DNA of 64,000 nucleotides from Variovorax paradoxus EPS (lineage in GTDB: Bacteria > Pseudomonadota > Gammaproteobacteria > Burkholderiales > Burkholderiaceae_C). The position numbers and the translations under genes were made by a program. Location of the stretch: positions 2,046,001 to 2,110,000 of the forward strand of contig NC_014931.1 in the NCBI RefSeq assembly GCF_000184745.1, written 5' to 3'. Position 1 is the first letter of the stretch; each line of letters begins with the position of its first letter. Under the pieces are notes generated by a model. That model saw only the letters and a list, made by a program, of their open reading frames with translations. It ran no database searches and was not told the DNA's origin. Of this stretch, positions 55,682 through 64,000 are shown piece by piece.

Positions 55682-57203
55682 GCTCCTTCATCGACGGCAC
55701 GCCGCCCGCGAGCGCCTTGTAAACGCACACCAGGTTCACCGAGAGCCGGCTCGTGCTCTGCGCCTGTTCTCGGCGCGCCTGCAGCAGCGCACGCCGCGCG
55801 TCGAGTTCGACGCTGAAATCGGTGAGACCGTTCGCATAGCGCGCATGCGCGAGCGTGAGCGCATCGTGGCTCTGGCGCTCGCGCTCGACGAGTTCGGCAT
55901 GGCGTTGGCGCTCGGCACTGTAGGCGTTGAGCGCGGTGTCGATCTCGTGCCAGGCCTTGAGCACCATCTGCTGAAAGGCGACGGCCGCCTCCTGCTGCTG
56001 TAGCTCGCGCAGGTCGACAGTGCTGCGGCGGCGGCCGTTGTCGAAGATCGGCAGGCTGAGCGACGGGCCGACATGCCATTGCCGGCCGCCCCAATCGCCG
56101 AAGCGCTCGCTGCCGACCGACTCGTAGCCGAAGCCCGCGCCCAGCGTGACGCGCGGATAGAGATCGGCCACGGCCACGCCGACGCGCGCGGTGGCGGCAT
56201 GCAATTGCGCTTCGGCCGCAGCGATGTCGGGGCGGCGCCGCGCGAGATCGGCGGGGAGGCCGAGCGCGAGGTCGGGCAAAGGTGGCGCATCGCCCGCGCT
56301 GTCGGTGGCAGCGTCCGCAAGTTCCGTGTTCAACCTGCCGGGTGGCGCGCCGATCAGCAGCGTGATGCGGTTCATCGCATCGGCCTCCTGCTGCAGCAGC
56401 GCTGGAATGCGCGCGCGCAGTTCGGCCAGCAGGGTGCGCTGGCGCACCGGGTCGAGGTCGGTGACGAGGCCGCCATCGGCGCGCGCCTGCACGAGTTCGA
56501 GCGACTCGGTGGCGGCCGCGATGTCGGCGCGCGCGATGCGCAGTTCGCGCTGCATGCCGCGCAGTTCGAAGTAGTTGCGCGCGAGTTCGGCCTGCACGCT
56601 GAGCTTGGCTTGCTCCAGCATCGCGGCTGACGCGGCCGCATCCGCGTCGGCGGCCTCTACCGCACGACGCACGCGGCCCCAGAGGTCGATTTCCCACGAG
56701 GCATCGAAGCCGGCCTGGTAGAGGCTGTAGGGCTCGCTGAGCGTGCGGATCAACTGATCCTTGTTGGCAACCGAGGAGCCCAGCGCATCGATCATCCGCG
56801 TGGCCGCGCCGCTCTCGCTTTGCCGTTGCCGCGTGACGCCCGCGCTCGCGTTGACCTGAGGGCCGCGCTGGGCGGCCGCGGTGGCGCGCTGCACGCGACT
56901 CTGCGCGAAGCGCAGCGCGGCGGTCTGCAGGTCGGGGTTGGCGGCGAGCACCATCGCCTGCAGCCGGTCGAGCACCGGATCGTTGAAGGCCTTCCAGTCG
57001 CCGGATGTGATGGATGCCGTCGCGGGCGCCGCACTGCGTTCTGCACCCAGCAACGTGGGCGAGCCGCCGTGCCAGCTCGACCAGTCCGCGGGCGTGCGCG
57101 GTTCCGAAGGCTTGTGGTCTGGACCCACGGCGCAACCGCCGATGAGAAGTGCCAGCGCGGCAGCGGCCACGGCGTTGCATGTGAAATGGAAAGTGAGAGG
57201 CAT
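55665..57203 (-). CDS. Outer-membrane efflux lipoprotein, NodT/OprM family
   Basis: TolC-type channel of 512 residues. The signal peptide ends in lipobox ALLIGGCAVGPD (Cys24). Two OEP repeats follow, with DWKAFNDPVLDRLQAMVLAA and FDASWEIDLWGRVRRAVEAA, then LPADLARRRPDIAAAEAQLH and YPRVTLGAGFGYES. It is the outlet for the YbhGFSR-type ABC exporter encoded upstream on the same strand (15-bp gap). Its 3' end overlaps the convergent ROK gene by 17 bp. Confidence 0.93.
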   Translation of the reverse strand: MPLTFHFTCNAVAAAALALLIGGCAVGPDHKPSEPRTPADWSSWHGGSPTLLGAERSAAPATASITSGDWKAFNDPVLDRLQAMVLAANPDLQTAALRFAQSRVQRATAAAQRGPQVNASAGVTRQRQSESGAATRMIDALGSSVANKDQLIRTLSEPYSLYQAGFDASWEIDLWGRVRRAVEAADADAAASAAMLEQAKLSVQAELARNYFELRGMQRELRIARADIAAATESLELVQARADGGLVTDLDPVRQRTLLAELRARIPALLQQEADAMNRITLLIGAPPGRLNTELADAATDSAGDAPPLPDLALGLPADLARRRPDIAAAEAQLHAATARVGVAVADLYPRVTLGAGFGYESVGSERFGDWGGRQWHVGPSLSLPIFDNGRRRSTVDLRELQQQEAAVAFQQMVLKAWHEIDTALNAYSAERQRHAELVERERQSHDALTLAHARYANGLTDFSVELDARRALLQARREQAQSTSRLSVNLVCVYKALAGGVPSMKELSAGS

Positions 57204-57218
57204 GAGGTGCTCCCGTTA

Positions 57219-58337
57219 TCAGACGAGACGACTGCGAAAGAGCCAGGCCGCCAGCGGCAGCGTGACGACCGCGATGATCGAAAGCGGAATCAGGTTGTGC
57301 CAGACCGTGCCCAGCCCGACGCCTTCGAGGTACACGCGCTGCACCAGGTCGATGGCGAAGCGCAGCGGATTGGCCATGGTGATCACCTGCAGCACATGCG
57401 GCATGTTGCGCACCGGCGTGGTCAGGCCCGACAGCAGCATCATCGGCATCAGCAGCACGAAGGTGTAGAGCATGGCCTGCTGCATGTTGGCCGACACGGC
57501 CGAGATCGACAGGCCGATACCCACGCTCGCCACGGTGAAGAAGATGAGCCCGGTGTAGAGCGTGACCAGCGAGCCCGCCATCGGAATGCCGAACCAGAAG
57601 AGCGCCACCACGAGGATCAGCGATGACTGCGCGAGCCCGACCAGTACCGGCGGCAGCGCCTTGCCGATCATGATTTCGAGCGGCGACATCGGCGTGACCA
57701 GCAACTGGTCGAAGGTGCCTTGCTCGCGCTCGCGTGCCACCGAAAGCGCGGTGAGCAGCAGCGTCTGCAGCATGCTGAGCGCGGCGATCATGCCGGGCAG
57801 GAGGTTCCAGCGCGTCTCCAGGTTCGGGTTGAACCAGGCGCGCGATTCGATGACCAGCGGCACGGGCGGTGCGCCCGCGCGCGTGCGCAGTTCGGCGTTG
57901 TAGCGCTCGACCACCGCGCTCACGTAGCCGGCTGCCGAGCCCGCGGTGTTGGAGTTGCGCGCATCGAGGATCAGCTGGATGGCGGCGGGCTGCCCCGCGC
58001 TGAGTTGTCGCTCGAAATCGGGCGCGATCTGGATCACCAGCAGCGCCTTCTCGGTGTCGATCACCTCGCGGATGTCGCCCTGCGTGCGCAGCGTGGCCAC
58101 GCGTTGGAAGACGCCGGTGCTGTCCAGGCGCGCAATGAGTTCTGTTGCCGCGCCGGTGCGGCTCTGGTCGAGCAACGCATAGGGCACGTTCGCAAGATCG
58201 TAGGTCGCGCCGTAGCCGAAGATGAGGCTCTGCAGCAGCGCGGGCGCGAAGAGGATCGTGCGCGTTGCCGGGTCCTTCAGGATCGCGAGCAGCTCCTTCT
58301 TGCAGAGGTTGGCGATGCGCAGCAGGAAATCGATCAT
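57219..58337 (-). CDS. ABC-2 exporter permease (YbhR-like)
   Basis: Inner-membrane subunit of 372 residues of the ABC-2 family: first helix near residue 30, a large periplasmic loop, then five helices. Family landmarks are KKELLAILKDPATRTILFAP, REREQGTFDQLLVTPMSPLE and LLSGLTTPVRNMPHVLQVIT followed by ANPLRFAIDLVQRVYLEG. It pairs with the YbhS-like permease 18 bp upstream. Order and strand match ybhR of the E. coli ybhGFSR operon, which exports cations/drugs. Substrate here unknown. Confidence 0.92.
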   Translation of the reverse strand: MIDFLLRIANLCKKELLAILKDPATRTILFAPALLQSLIFGYGATYDLANVPYALLDQSRTGAATELIARLDSTGVFQRVATLRTQGDIREVIDTEKALLVIQIAPDFERQLSAGQPAAIQLILDARNSNTAGSAAGYVSAVVERYNAELRTRAGAPPVPLVIESRAWFNPNLETRWNLLPGMIAALSMLQTLLLTALSVAREREQGTFDQLLVTPMSPLEIMIGKALPPVLVGLAQSSLILVVALFWFGIPMAGSLVTLYTGLIFFTVASVGIGLSISAVSANMQQAMLYTFVLLMPMMLLSGLTTPVRNMPHVLQVITMANPLRFAIDLVQRVYLEGVGLGTVWHNLIPLSIIAVVTLPLAAWLFRSRLV

Positions 58338-58355
58338 CGTGTTTTCCTTCGCGCC

Positions 58356-59492
58356 TCAGTCAAGGCTCTTGCGCGTGACGGCGCGTGCGATCAGCAGCAG
58401 GCCGACGGCGTAGCACAGCAAGATCCCGCAGTTGCGCCAGATGAGCGGCCAGACGTCGCCCGCGAGGAACAGCGTCTTGATCAGGTCCATGAAGTAGGTG
58501 GCCGGCAGCGCATGGCCGATGACGCGCACGGCCGTGGGCACGTTGCGCAGGTCGAAGAGAAAGCCCGACAGCATCATCGAGGGCATGAAGGTCGCGATCA
58601 GTGCGATCTGGCTCGCGAGGAACTGGTTGCGCGTGACCGACGAGATGACCAGGCCCAGGCTCACGGCCACGATCAGGTAGAGCATCGAGCTGAACACCAC
58701 CACGACGAGCGAGCCGTACATCGGCACCGCGAAGAGGAAGCGCGCGGCCAGGAGGCACAGCGCCAGCCCCAGCATGCCGACGCCGAAGTACGGAATGATC
58801 TTGGCCAGCAATATCTCGACCGGCCGCACCGGCGTGACGAACAGCGCCTCGAGCGTGCCACGCTCCCATTCGCGCGCCATCACCAGCGCGGTGAGGAAGG
58901 CGCCGACCAGCGTCATGATGAGCACGATGAGCCCCGGCACCAGGTACCAGGTGCTCGTGTTCGCGGCGTTGAACCACATGCGCTGCTCGACGGTGACGCT
59001 GCCCACGGGCGGCGCGTCGGCGCCCGTCGTGCTGCCGAGGCGGTCGGCCCGCCGCACGGCCGTCTGGGCGAGGGCGCCGCTCACGTAGGCGAGGATGATG
59101 GTCGCGCGGCCCGCGTCGGCGCCATGCACGATCAGCTGCACGCGCGCGTTGCCCGCGGCCAGCGCGCGCGAGAAGTCGCTCGGGATGCGCACGATGCCGT
59201 CGACCTTGCGCTCGCGCATCAGTTCCTCGGCGTCGTGCATCGAGCCCAGCAGTACCGGCGCGATGGTGGGCGAGAGCTGCAGGCCGGCGATGGCTTCGTG
59301 CGCCGTCGGCGAGGCGTCTTCCATCACCACGGCCACGGGGGCGTTCTTCACGTCCAGCGACATGCCGTAGCCGAAGATCAGGATCAGCACCGTCGGCAGC
59401 AGGATGCCGATCGCGAGGTTGCTGCGGTCGCGCAGCAACTGGCGGAATTCCTTCCGCGTGAGGGAGATGAGGCGTGACCAGAAGCCGCTCAT
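58356..59492 (-). CDS. ABC-2 exporter permease (YbhS-like)
   Basis: Protein of 378 residues, paralogous to its neighbour. It begins SRLISLTRKEFRQLLRDRSN and carries ILIFGYGMSLDVKNAPVAVV and REWERGTLEALFVTPVRPVE, ending in a helix cluster. The motif FLFDLRNVPTAVRVIGHALP matches the YbhS type. Its ATG overlaps the ATPase stop by 4 bp, so the ATPase and both permeases are made as one unit. Confidence 0.92.
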   Translation of the reverse strand: MSGFWSRLISLTRKEFRQLLRDRSNLAIGILLPTVLILIFGYGMSLDVKNAPVAVVMEDASPTAHEAIAGLQLSPTIAPVLLGSMHDAEELMRERKVDGIVRIPSDFSRALAAGNARVQLIVHGADAGRATIILAYVSGALAQTAVRRADRLGSTTGADAPPVGSVTVEQRMWFNAANTSTWYLVPGLIVLIMTLVGAFLTALVMAREWERGTLEALFVTPVRPVEILLAKIIPYFGVGMLGLALCLLAARFLFAVPMYGSLVVVVFSSMLYLIVAVSLGLVISSVTRNQFLASQIALIATFMPSMMLSGFLFDLRNVPTAVRVIGHALPATYFMDLIKTLFLAGDVWPLIWRNCGILLCYAVGLLLIARAVTRKSLD

Positions 59493-61288
59493 GCCGTGGT
59501 TCCTTCACGCTGCTTCGCCGGGGTTTCCTTGCCCCTGCGCCGCGCCTTCTCGACGATGCCGATGAAGGCCTGTTCCATGTCGATGCGCTTGTCGCCGTCG
59601 TCGCCGTCCAGCGCCTGCGCGCGCACCTCGCGTGGTGTGCCGATGGCGAGCACCTTGCCGGCGTCCTGGATCACGATGCGGTCGCAGTACTCGGCCTCTT
59701 CCATGAAGTGCGTGGTGATGACGATGGTGGTGCCGCCTTCGGCCAACGCGGTGATGCGGCGCCAGAACTCGCGGCGCGCGAGCGGGTCGGCGCCGCTCGT
59801 GGGTTCGTCCAGGAACAGGATCTCGGGCTCGTGCAAGAGGCCGGTGGCCATCGCGAGGCGCTGGCGGTAGCCGCCGGGCAACTGGCCGCTGGGTGTGTCG
59901 AGTTCGCGTTCGAGGTCGAACTGGCGCAGCACCGTGTCCATGCGGTCGCGCAGCCGCTGCCCACGCTGGCCGTAGGCGCCGCCGAAGAACGAGAGGTTTT
60001 CACGCACCGTGAGGTTGCCGTAGAGCGCGAACTTCTGCGAGACGTAGCCGATGCGCTGGCGCGCCTCTGCGCGCGCATGGCGCAGGTCCACGCCGGCTAC
60101 GCGCAACTGGCCGCCGCTCGCAGGCAAGAGGCCGCAGAGCATGCGGAAGGTGGTGGTCTTGCCCGCGCCGTTGGGACCGAGTAGGCCGAAGATTTCGCCG
60201 CGCCGCACCGAGAAGCTGGTGCTCGCGACGGCGACGAAGTCGCCGAAGCGGCGCACGAGGTCTTTCACTTCGATGACGACTTCGTCGGAGTTGCCCTTGG
60301 CGCGGTTCGCCGTCGCGGCTGCGGTCGTGATTGGCGCGGATGCTTGCTGCGTGCGCAGCAGCGTCATGAAGCCGTCTTCGAGTCGCGGCGGCACCGGCTC
60401 CGCGTGCGCGCCAGCCAGCAGCGTGGCGAGCGCCGCATCGTCCGTGTCCTTGCGACGGATGAAGTGCACCTCGCCGCCTTGCGGCACGGCATCGACGATG
60501 TCCTGCTGCGCATCGAGCAGGCGGGCCTGCATCAGGCGTGGCGGTTCGCCCTCCGGCGGCGCGGCGATGAAGCACAGGCCCTGTGCATGGTCGCGAATCT
60601 CAGCCGGCGTGCCTTGCGCGAGCAGCTTGCCCTCACGCAGCACGAACACATGGCTGCAGCGCTCGGCCTCGTCGAGGTAGGCGGTGCTCACGATCACCGA
60701 CAGTTTTTCGTCGTCCACCAACTGCTGCACGATCTGCCAGAGTTCGCGCCTCGAGAGCGGATCGACGCCCACGGTCGGCTCGTCGAGCAGCAGCAGGTCG
60801 GGCGAGCGCACCAGCGTACAGGCCAGGCCCAGCTTCTGCTTCATGCCGCCCGAGAGCTTGCCCGCGGGGCGGTCGGTGAAGCGGCCGAGGTCGGTCATTT
60901 CCATCAGCCGCGCATAGCGCTCGCGGCGCTTGTCCTTCGAGACGCCGTGCAGGTCGGCGTAGAGGTCCAGGTTCTCCTGCACGCTCAGGTCGTCGTAGAG
61001 GCCGAAGCGCTGCGGCATGTAGCTGATGCGGTCCTGCACCGCCTGCGGGTCGGCCGACACGTCGATGCCGAGCACACGCAGCTCGCCCTGGTCGGCTCGC
61101 ATGAGGCCGGCCACCAGGCGCAGCAGCGTGGTCTTGCCCGCGCCGTCCGGCCCGACCAGCGCGGTGAGCGTCCCCGCGGGGATTTCGAGCGACACGCCGT
61201 CGAGCGCGTGCACAGCTTGCTTCGACGACTTGAGCGTGAAGCGCTTGTGCAGGGAGCGTCCGGCAACCGCCGGCCCGGTGGCGGACAT
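59489..61288 (-). CDS. ABC exporter ATPase with two fused nucleotide-binding domains (YbhF-like)
   Basis: Cytosolic ATPase of 599 residues made of two ABC domains. Domain 1: Walker A GPDGAGKT (46-53), signature LSGGMKQ (145-151), Walker B LLLLDEPTVGVD. Domain 2: Walker A GPNGAGKT (371-378), signature LPGGYRQ (470-476), Walker B ILFLDEPTSGAD. A linker near 240-340 separates them. The single chain powers both permeases. ATG 61288 shares one base with the adaptor's stop (TGATG). Confidence 0.94.
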   Translation of the reverse strand: MSATGPAVAGRSLHKRFTLKSSKQAVHALDGVSLEIPAGTLTALVGPDGAGKTTLLRLVAGLMRADQGELRVLGIDVSADPQAVQDRISYMPQRFGLYDDLSVQENLDLYADLHGVSKDKRRERYARLMEMTDLGRFTDRPAGKLSGGMKQKLGLACTLVRSPDLLLLDEPTVGVDPLSRRELWQIVQQLVDDEKLSVIVSTAYLDEAERCSHVFVLREGKLLAQGTPAEIRDHAQGLCFIAAPPEGEPPRLMQARLLDAQQDIVDAVPQGGEVHFIRRKDTDDAALATLLAGAHAEPVPPRLEDGFMTLLRTQQASAPITTAAATANRAKGNSDEVVIEVKDLVRRFGDFVAVASTSFSVRRGEIFGLLGPNGAGKTTTFRMLCGLLPASGGQLRVAGVDLRHARAEARQRIGYVSQKFALYGNLTVRENLSFFGGAYGQRGQRLRDRMDTVLRQFDLERELDTPSGQLPGGYRQRLAMATGLLHEPEILFLDEPTSGADPLARREFWRRITALAEGGTTIVITTHFMEEAEYCDRIVIQDAGKVLAIGTPREVRAQALDGDDGDKRIDMEQAFIGIVEKARRRGKETPAKQREGTTA

Positions 61289-62304
61289 CAGGGCTTGCCG
61301 GTGGTGTCGGAGAACTGCAGCCGCACGGTGGCCGGCATGCCCAGGCGCAGGCGGTCCTGCTTGTCCTCGACCATCACGCGGATCTCGTAGACGAGGCTGC
61401 TGCGCAGCTCCTCGGTCTGCACGGTCTTGGGCGTGAACTCCGCCACCGAGGCGATGTAGCCGACCTTGCCGGCGATGGCCTCGCCAGGGTGGCTGTCGGT
61501 GCTCACGCTGGCGGCCTGGCCCGGCTTCACGCGGCCCAGATCAGACTCGGCCACATAGGCGCGCACCCACTTGGGATCGGTGATCGCGAGCGTGAACGCC
61601 GGACGCTGCGGCGAGGCCATGTCGCCGGGTTCGAGCAGGCGGGCGCGCACCACGGCGTCGATGGGCGCCTTCAGTTCCGCTTCGGTGAGCTGGTGGTTCA
61701 TGAGCGCGAGGTCGGCGCGCGCGGATTCGAGCTGGGCCTGCGCCTGCGCGATGTCTTCCTTGCGCGGGCCGGTGACGACGAGTTGCCGCGCCTTGCGTGC
61801 GTTGTCCAGTTGCGCGAGGGCCACCTTGCGCTTGGCCTGCGCGCTGTCGAGGTCCTGCTGGCTCACCGCACGGCCGGCGGTGGTCTGGCTGATGCCCTGC
61901 AGGCGCGCGAGCTGCTGCTGCGCGAGGTCGGCATCCGCCTGCGCGCCGGCCACCTGCGCGCCGGCTTGCGCCACTTCCTCAGGGCGGCTGCCGGTCTTCA
62001 GGCGCAGCAGGGCCTGCTCCTGTACGCCGATGCGCGCCTGCGACTGCGCCACGCGCAACGCCAACGTGCGGGTGTCGAGCCTGCCGAGCACCTGGCCTGC
62101 CCGGACGTGGTCGCCTTCGCGCACCGCGAGCTCGGCCACGCGGTCGTTGGCGTTGAAGGCGAGCGAGACCTGGCGCACATCGACGTTGCCGTAGAGCACG
62201 AGCCGGTCGGACGGCGCGGCCGAGCGGTGGGCGTACCACCAGCCGCCGGCCGCGGCGAGCAGCAGCGCGACGACAGCGACGGCGATGAGAGGTTTCTTGT
62301 TCAT
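61288..62304 (-). CDS. HlyD-family adaptor (YbhG-like)
   Basis: Periplasmic adaptor of 338 residues. The signal anchor is LIAVAVVALLLAAAGGWW at residues 6-23. The lipoyl half-motif NVDVRQVSLAFNANDRVAEL, a long coiled-coil (residues about 75-205) and the second half-motif ELKAPIDAVVRARLLEPGD follow. It should connect the ABC permeases to the NodT channel. First gene of the operon, divergent from the TetR gene. ATG 62304 gives a normal signal anchor; longer readings cross the promoter palindrome. Confidence 0.92.
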   Translation of the reverse strand: MNKKPLIAVAVVALLLAAAGGWWYAHRSAAPSDRLVLYGNVDVRQVSLAFNANDRVAELAVREGDHVRAGQVLGRLDTRTLALRVAQSQARIGVQEQALLRLKTGSRPEEVAQAGAQVAGAQADADLAQQQLARLQGISQTTAGRAVSQQDLDSAQAKRKVALAQLDNARKARQLVVTGPRKEDIAQAQAQLESARADLALMNHQLTEAELKAPIDAVVRARLLEPGDMASPQRPAFTLAITDPKWVRAYVAESDLGRVKPGQAASVSTDSHPGEAIAGKVGYIASVAEFTPKTVQTEELRSSLVYEIRVMVEDKQDRLRLGMPATVRLQFSDTTGKP

Positions 62305-62350
62305 GGCGTGTTTCCTGCCGGTTTGCGGACTCGGATGCGGCCGGATGTTA

Positions 62351-62372
62351 TCAAATTCAAATTTGAATTTGA
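62351..62372. promoter_or_regulatory. Perfect 22-bp palindrome, candidate operator of the CecR-like regulator
   Basis: The sequence reads TCAAATTCAAA followed by its exact complement TTTGAATTTGA, so the dyad is perfect over 22 bp. It sits in the 99-bp gap between the divergent exporter operon and the TetR gene, in AT-rich surroundings. TetR-family dimers bind such palindromes, so this is the obvious candidate operator for both directions. Binding is inferred. Confidence 0.75.
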
Positions 62373-62403
62373 AGTTATTTTTCAATTCGATTAACCTTGG
62401 CCC

Positions 62404-63117
62404 ATGGCCACCAGCTCTTCCAGTACTTCCGTGCGCGCGCAGCGCACCGACGGCAACACCACGCGCCTGCACATCCTGGAGACCGCGGGCCAGCTGTTCG
62501 CCGAACGCGGTTTCGCCGATGCCACGAGCAAGGAAATCTGCACCCGCGCCGGCACCAACATGGCCGCGATCAACTACCACTTCAACGGCCGCGACGGGCT
62601 CTACGAGGCCGTGCTGATCGAGGCGCACCGACAGGTGGTGAGCATCGACGAGCTGGCCAGCCTCGCCAGCGCATCGAGCGATCCGCGGCTCAAGCTGCGT
62701 GCGTTTCTCACGCACCTGATCGAGATGGGCAGCCAGCCCAAGGCGCCCTGGGGTTTCCGCGTGGTGCTGCGGGAAGCCCTGTCGCCGTCGCCGGCGCTGC
62801 CGATGATGATCAAGCGCGCGGTGCTGCCCAAGGCCAAGCTGCTGCGCGGCCTGCTCGGTGCCATCGTGGGATTGCCCGACGACCATCCGGCGGTGCAGCG
62901 CGCACTGCTGTTCACCGTGCTGCCGTGCATCGTGATGATGGTGGCGCCCAAGGACCTGAGCAACAAGGTGCTGCCGGCGCTGAAGGACACCCAGGCCCTG
63001 GCCGACGACCTGATGCGCTACGTGCTTGCCGGTCTCGATGCGGTGGCGAAGGAAGCCAAGGCCGCTGAGCCGGCCGAGTCCGTGGCAGCGCCGGCTAAAG
63101 CTGGAAAGCGACGGTAA
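62404..63117 (+). CDS. TetR-family regulator, CecR (YbiH)-like
   Basis: Protein of 237 residues. The N-terminal helix-turn-helix is LHILETAGQLFAERGFADATSKEICTRAG with INYHFNGRDGLYEAV, typical of TetR. The C-terminal region resembles the CecR type, starting WGFRVVLREALSPSPALPMM. In E. coli CecR lies next to and controls ybhGFSR, the same partnership as here. The basic Lys/Ala tail ends the protein. The last 23 bases overlap the convergent phospholipase D gene. Confidence 0.88.
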   Translation: MATSSSSTSVRAQRTDGNTTRLHILETAGQLFAERGFADATSKEICTRAGTNMAAINYHFNGRDGLYEAVLIEAHRQVVSIDELASLASASSDPRLKLRAFLTHLIEMGSQPKAPWGFRVVLREALSPSPALPMMIKRAVLPKAKLLRGLLGAIVGLPDDHPAVQRALLFTVLPCIVMMVAPKDLSNKVLPALKDTQALADDLMRYVLAGLDAVAKEAKAAEPAESVAAPAKAGKRR

Positions 63118-64000
63118 GCAGCAGCCCCTCGGCCACGTCGCGCACGAGGCCCGGCCGCCGCGCGCGATACGGCTCCCCGGCCGAGGCGGTGGTGTCGATC
63201 CACTCGGCCAGCCAGTCGATCTCGTTCGCGCCGTAGAACACGACCGCCGCCTCGTGGTTCAGCAGCAGGCTGCGCAGATCGAGGTTGATCGAGCCGCACA
63301 TCGCCAGCTCGTTGTCGACCACCACCGCCTTGGCGTGCGCCATGAAGGGCAGCATGCGAAAGCTCACGCCCGCGCGCGCCAGGTCGCGCATGGCGCGGGC
63401 GCGCACGAAGTCGGCCAGGCGATGGTTGGATTGCGCGGGCATCGCGATCGTCACCTGCACGCCGCGCCGGGCCGCCAGCCGCAGCGCATCGCGCAGGCCG
63501 TCGCCGGGCACGAAGTAGGGCGTGATCGCGAGGATGCGGTGCTCGGCGCGAAAGCACGCGTCGATCAGCAGCGCATGCGCCGTGTCCTCGGTCTGGTCGG
63601 GGCCGCTCGGCAGGAACTGGGCCATCGCGGTGCCGGGGGCTTCGAGCAGGTCGTCGCAGGTGATGGCCCGCGCCTTGCGCACGCGCACCGAGCGCCAGTC
63701 GTGATCGAACTGGCGTGCCGCAGCGGCCGCCACGCTGCCGCGCAGGTCGAAAGAAAGATCGCGCCAGGCCTCGGGGTGCTTGTCGTTGCCGGTGAAGTAT
63801 TCGCCCGCGAGATTGCGCCCGCCCGACCAGAGCCAGCCGTCGTCGGCGATGGTGAACTTGCGGTGGTTGCGCAGGTTGCGCGGCCCGGTGCGGCGCAGGC
63901 TGAAGAAGGGACGGAACACCGCCACCTCGCCGCCCGCCGCGCGCAGCAGGTCGAAGTGATGGCGCGGCAGCGAGAGCGCGCCGAAGCCGTCGAGCAGCAC
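63095..64000 (-). CDS. Phospholipase D-family protein, probable cardiolipin synthase (5' end outside window)
   Basis: Partial protein: at least 301 C-terminal residues are present and the start lies beyond the right edge. Both HKD catalytic motifs are visible: NHRKFTIADDGWLWSGGRN (His46, Lys48 of the visible part) and AHAKAVVVDNELAMCGSINL (His222, Lys224). Cardiolipin synthases of the ClsB type, which transfer phosphatidyl groups between lipids at the membrane, fit best, but other PLD enzymes are possible. It converges on the TetR gene with a 23-bp overlap. Confidence 0.87.
   Translation of the reverse strand: MLLDGFGALSLPRHHFDLLRAAGGEVAVFRPFFSLRRTGPRNLRNHRKFTIADDGWLWSGGRNLAGEYFTGNDKHPEAWRDLSFDLRGSVAAAAARQFDHDWRSVRVRKARAITCDDLLEAPGTAMAQFLPSGPDQTEDTAHALLIDACFRAEHRILAITPYFVPGDGLRDALRLAARRGVQVTIAMPAQSNHRLADFVRARAMRDLARAGVSFRMLPFMAHAKAVVVDNELAMCGSINLDLRSLLLNHEAAVVFYGANEIDWLAEWIDTTASAGEPYRARRPGLVRDVAEGLLLTVAFQL

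Noticed and set aside
57720..59477. 585-codon plus-strand frame opposite the two ABC permeases
   Set aside because: His/Arg/Gln-rich antisense reading of membrane-protein codons with no domain.

Overview
The window is a continuous, gene-dense, high-GC chromosome segment. Several features point to a betaproteobacterium of the family Comamonadaceae, most like Variovorax: four Bug-type (TctC-like) periplasmic receptors, grpE-dnaK-dnaJ behind sigma-32-like promoters, an arsRBCH operon, a full aldaric-acid pathway and short dispersed GC-rich palindromes. The genus is an inference from gene content and style, not from a marker gene. I saw no rRNA, tRNA, CRISPR array, transposase or phage gene.

Layout. 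1-6434: a tripartite RND pump (outer-membrane lipoprotein cut by the left edge, adaptor, permease) divergent from a TetR regulator coupled to a DUF2000 gene. 6431-10743: GNAT acetyltransferase, 6-phosphogluconate dehydrogenase, AraC regulator. 9550-13570: ars operon arsR-arsB-arsC-arsH-MFS behind a readable promoter/operator. 13700-16398: alpha/beta hydrolase, exonuclease, TfoX-like protein, glyoxalase-fold protein, GNAT. 16435-21625: one same-strand run holding a stand-alone Rieske protein, an oxygenase that lacks the Rieske centre, a GST-like protein, glutathione-dependent formaldehyde dehydrogenase, an Asp-nucleophile alpha/beta hydrolase and S-formylglutathione hydrolase. I read it as a split Rieske demethylase joined to disposal of the formaldehyde it would release. 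It resembles the caffeine NdmC/NdmE arrangement and is the most interesting system here. 21696-27120: aroQ, then the prkA-yeaH-spoVR stress trio. 27127-27849: an AT-rich intergenic stretch. 27850-33787: dnaJ, dnaK, grpE, an FKBP isomerase, an HxlR regulator and psd.

33864-52834 is a roughly 19-kb hexuronate/aldarate locus around a FadR-type GntR regulator. Leftward: uronate dehydrogenase, SMP-30 lactonase, TRAP transporter (P, Q, M), galactarate dehydratase, SDR, two Bug receptors and a beta-propeller lactonase. Rightward: Bug, KdgD, NTF2-like lipoprotein, Bug, glucarate dehydratase, Tat-exported SMP-30 lactonase and aldehyde dehydrogenase. Together they take galacturonate/glucuronate through galactarate/glucarate and 5-keto-4-deoxyglucarate to 2-oxoglutarate. 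A shared 13-bp operator motif links the two arms.

52924-64000: a fused osmolyte-type ABC binding-protein/permease without its ATPase, a ROK-family protein whose motifs are in circularly permuted order, a YbhGFSR-type ABC exporter with its own outer-membrane channel and a CecR-like TetR regulator reading from a perfect 22-bp palindrome, and a phospholipase D/cardiolipin-synthase gene cut by the right edge.
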